Assembly: GCA_016721425.1 (NCBI GenBank)
Contig: JADKID010000014.1
Span: forward strand, 1-16,211
DNA from: Bryobacterales bacterium
GTDB taxonomy: Bacteria > Acidobacteriota > Terriglobia > Bryobacterales > Bryobacteraceae
DNA length: 16,211 nucleotides
Direction of reading: 5' to 3'
Each line of letters begins with the position of its first letter. Positions within the stretch are counted from its first letter, which is position 1. Both the position numbers and the translations under genes were made by a program. This document shows, piece by piece, positions 15,200-16,211 of this stretch. Below the pieces are notes generated by a model, which worked only from the letters and a program-made list of their open reading frames with translations, was not told where the DNA came from and made no database searches.

Positions 15200-16211
15200 C
15201 TAATCCGGGCAGGTGAGGAGGTGGCTGACGAGCTCGTTGAGATTGCAGGTGGCCACCGCGCAGTACTTGTCGGCGCCGCCGTAGTAGACGAAGAGCGTGC
15301 GCCTCGATGACCACGCGCCGCACGGGAAGCACACGCCGCGGTAGAAGCCCTCAATCTCGTAATACTCCTCCGGCTGCAGCAGCCAATCCGGCGTGCGGTG
15401 TAGCACTCGCGCCGGATCATTGAGATCCAGCAGCAGCGCGCCAATGCGGTAGAACTTGTCGCGGCCCAGGGCGTGATAGAGGGTCAGCCAGCCGTGCGGT
15501 GTCTTGATGGGCGGGATGTTGATACCGAGCTTCGCGGTCTCCCATTCGTACTTGTTGCGGATCAGCAGGCGGCTGGTGCGGAAGCCCATCAGATCATCGG
15601 CGAAGGAGATCCAGGCGGCGGCATGCTCGGTGCCGTACTCGGGGCCCGTCCACTCCAGTGGGCGGTGCATCATCACGTACTGGCCCCGGACCTTCTCCGG
15701 GAAGAGGATCACGTCGCGGTCATCCAGCATCGGGTTGGTCAGCCAGCCGGCGCGGATCCAGGTGTGGAAGTCCTGCGTCATGGCGAGGCCGGTGAGCGTG
15801 GCGTTGGTCTTGAGGTAGGGGGAAGTCCTCGCCGCAGGGCGGCGTCTTGTAGGCCTCACGGCCGCCGGATATCCAGAACTGGCCAAAGGGATAGTGGCGG
15901 GCGGCGTAGGTGACGTAGAACCAATCGCCCATCTTCGTGATGCGCGGATCCTGGATGGTTGCGCCGTCAAAGCCCTCCGTGTTGGGGCTCAGGCAGGGCT
16001 GATCGCTTACGCGATGGAAATCGTAGCCGTTGGTGCTGGTGGCCAGGCCGAAATAGCACTTGTACTCGAGGTGCAGATTCAGGCGGGTCGATGGAGCAGC
16101 GTGACTTGCTTGTGCTCTTCGTCGTACCAGGCCGCGGGGGTTGAAGATTCGGCGGAGTCTTCCCAGGATGATCGGGGTGAGGGGGGAGAGGATCGGATTG
16201 CCGGCGTAACG
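15200..16211 (-). CDS. GH130-type glycoside phosphorylase/hydrolase, 5' end cut by window (frameshifted)
   Basis: A beta-propeller enzyme of GH130, a family that phosphorolyses or hydrolyses beta-mannosides and related glycans. The window edge cuts the start; the first readable residues are RYAGNPILSP, matching the N-terminal GNPIL block. Across frames it reads NPAAWYDEEHKQVTLLHRPA, YKCYFGLATSTNGYDFHRVS, ATIQDPRITKMGDWFYVTYA (the DPRI hallmark), VILFPEKVRGQYVMMHRP, and a C-terminal YYEIEGFYRGVCFPCGAWSS, VYYGGADKYCAVATCNLNEL, ending TAG 15200-15202. At least three indels are present (near 16150, 16080, and a C run at 15819-15823 on this strand). No signal peptide can be judged. The symporter follows after 2 nt. 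Substrate (mannan or another beta-glycan) is unproved. Confidence 0.8.

Noticed and set aside
1..16211. CRISPR array, tRNA, rRNA or insertion sequence
   Set aside because: No regularly spaced repeats, tRNA-like folds, rRNA sequence, transposase motifs or terminal inverted repeats were seen on either strand.

Overview
The window is GC-rich bacterial DNA, most likely from an Acidobacteriota of the Solibacter/Bryobacter type. That placement is an inference. It rests on a secreted protein ending in an IPT-like domain of the kind common in Solibacteres, a carboxypeptidase-regulatory-domain plus TPR secreted protein, an accB-accC pair, and plant-polysaccharide glycosidases, one of them next to a sugar isomerase and another next to a sodium:solute symporter.

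Layout. (1) 1-1585 (+): the 3' end of accB (biotin carrier) and accC (biotin carboxylase), overlapping as ATGA. (2) 1667-6926: a cluster that looks like a small defence island. It holds an MntA/HepT nucleotidyltransferase-HEPN toxin-antitoxin pair (+), a DUF4126 membrane protein (-), a PD-(D/E)xK-like protein (+), and, convergent with it, a two-gene minus-strand unit of a large unrecognised protein with a C-terminal HEPN ribonuclease motif and a putative PD-(D/E)xK restriction-type nuclease. (3) 7296-8408 (-): a secreted protein with a CxxCH motif. Divergent from it is a plus-strand run of GH127-type beta-L-arabinofuranosidase, a sugar isomerase/epimerase (TIM barrel), a TPR protein, and a small YHS-like membrane protein. 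(4) 13369-16211 (-): a GH130-type glycoside phosphorylase (5' end cut by the window) followed 2 nt later by a sodium:solute symporter. Regions 3 and 4 together suggest breakdown, uptake and isomerisation of plant-derived oligosaccharides.

Sequence quality matters for reading this window. Roughly 1-3900 and 12870-16211 are full of frameshifts, several at homopolymer runs. The centre (about 3905-12870) is clean: every large gene there is open end to end. Frameshifts hit housekeeping accC, a transporter and a glycosidase alike, and are concentrated at both ends. I therefore read them as low-coverage contig-edge sequencing errors rather than gene decay. Coordinates for the broken genes span the whole reconstructed gene across frames.

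The most interesting candidate system is the clean, intact HEPN protein + PD-(D/E)xK nuclease pair at 3905-6926, with a good promoter-like sequence in front of it and other toxin/nuclease genes beside it.
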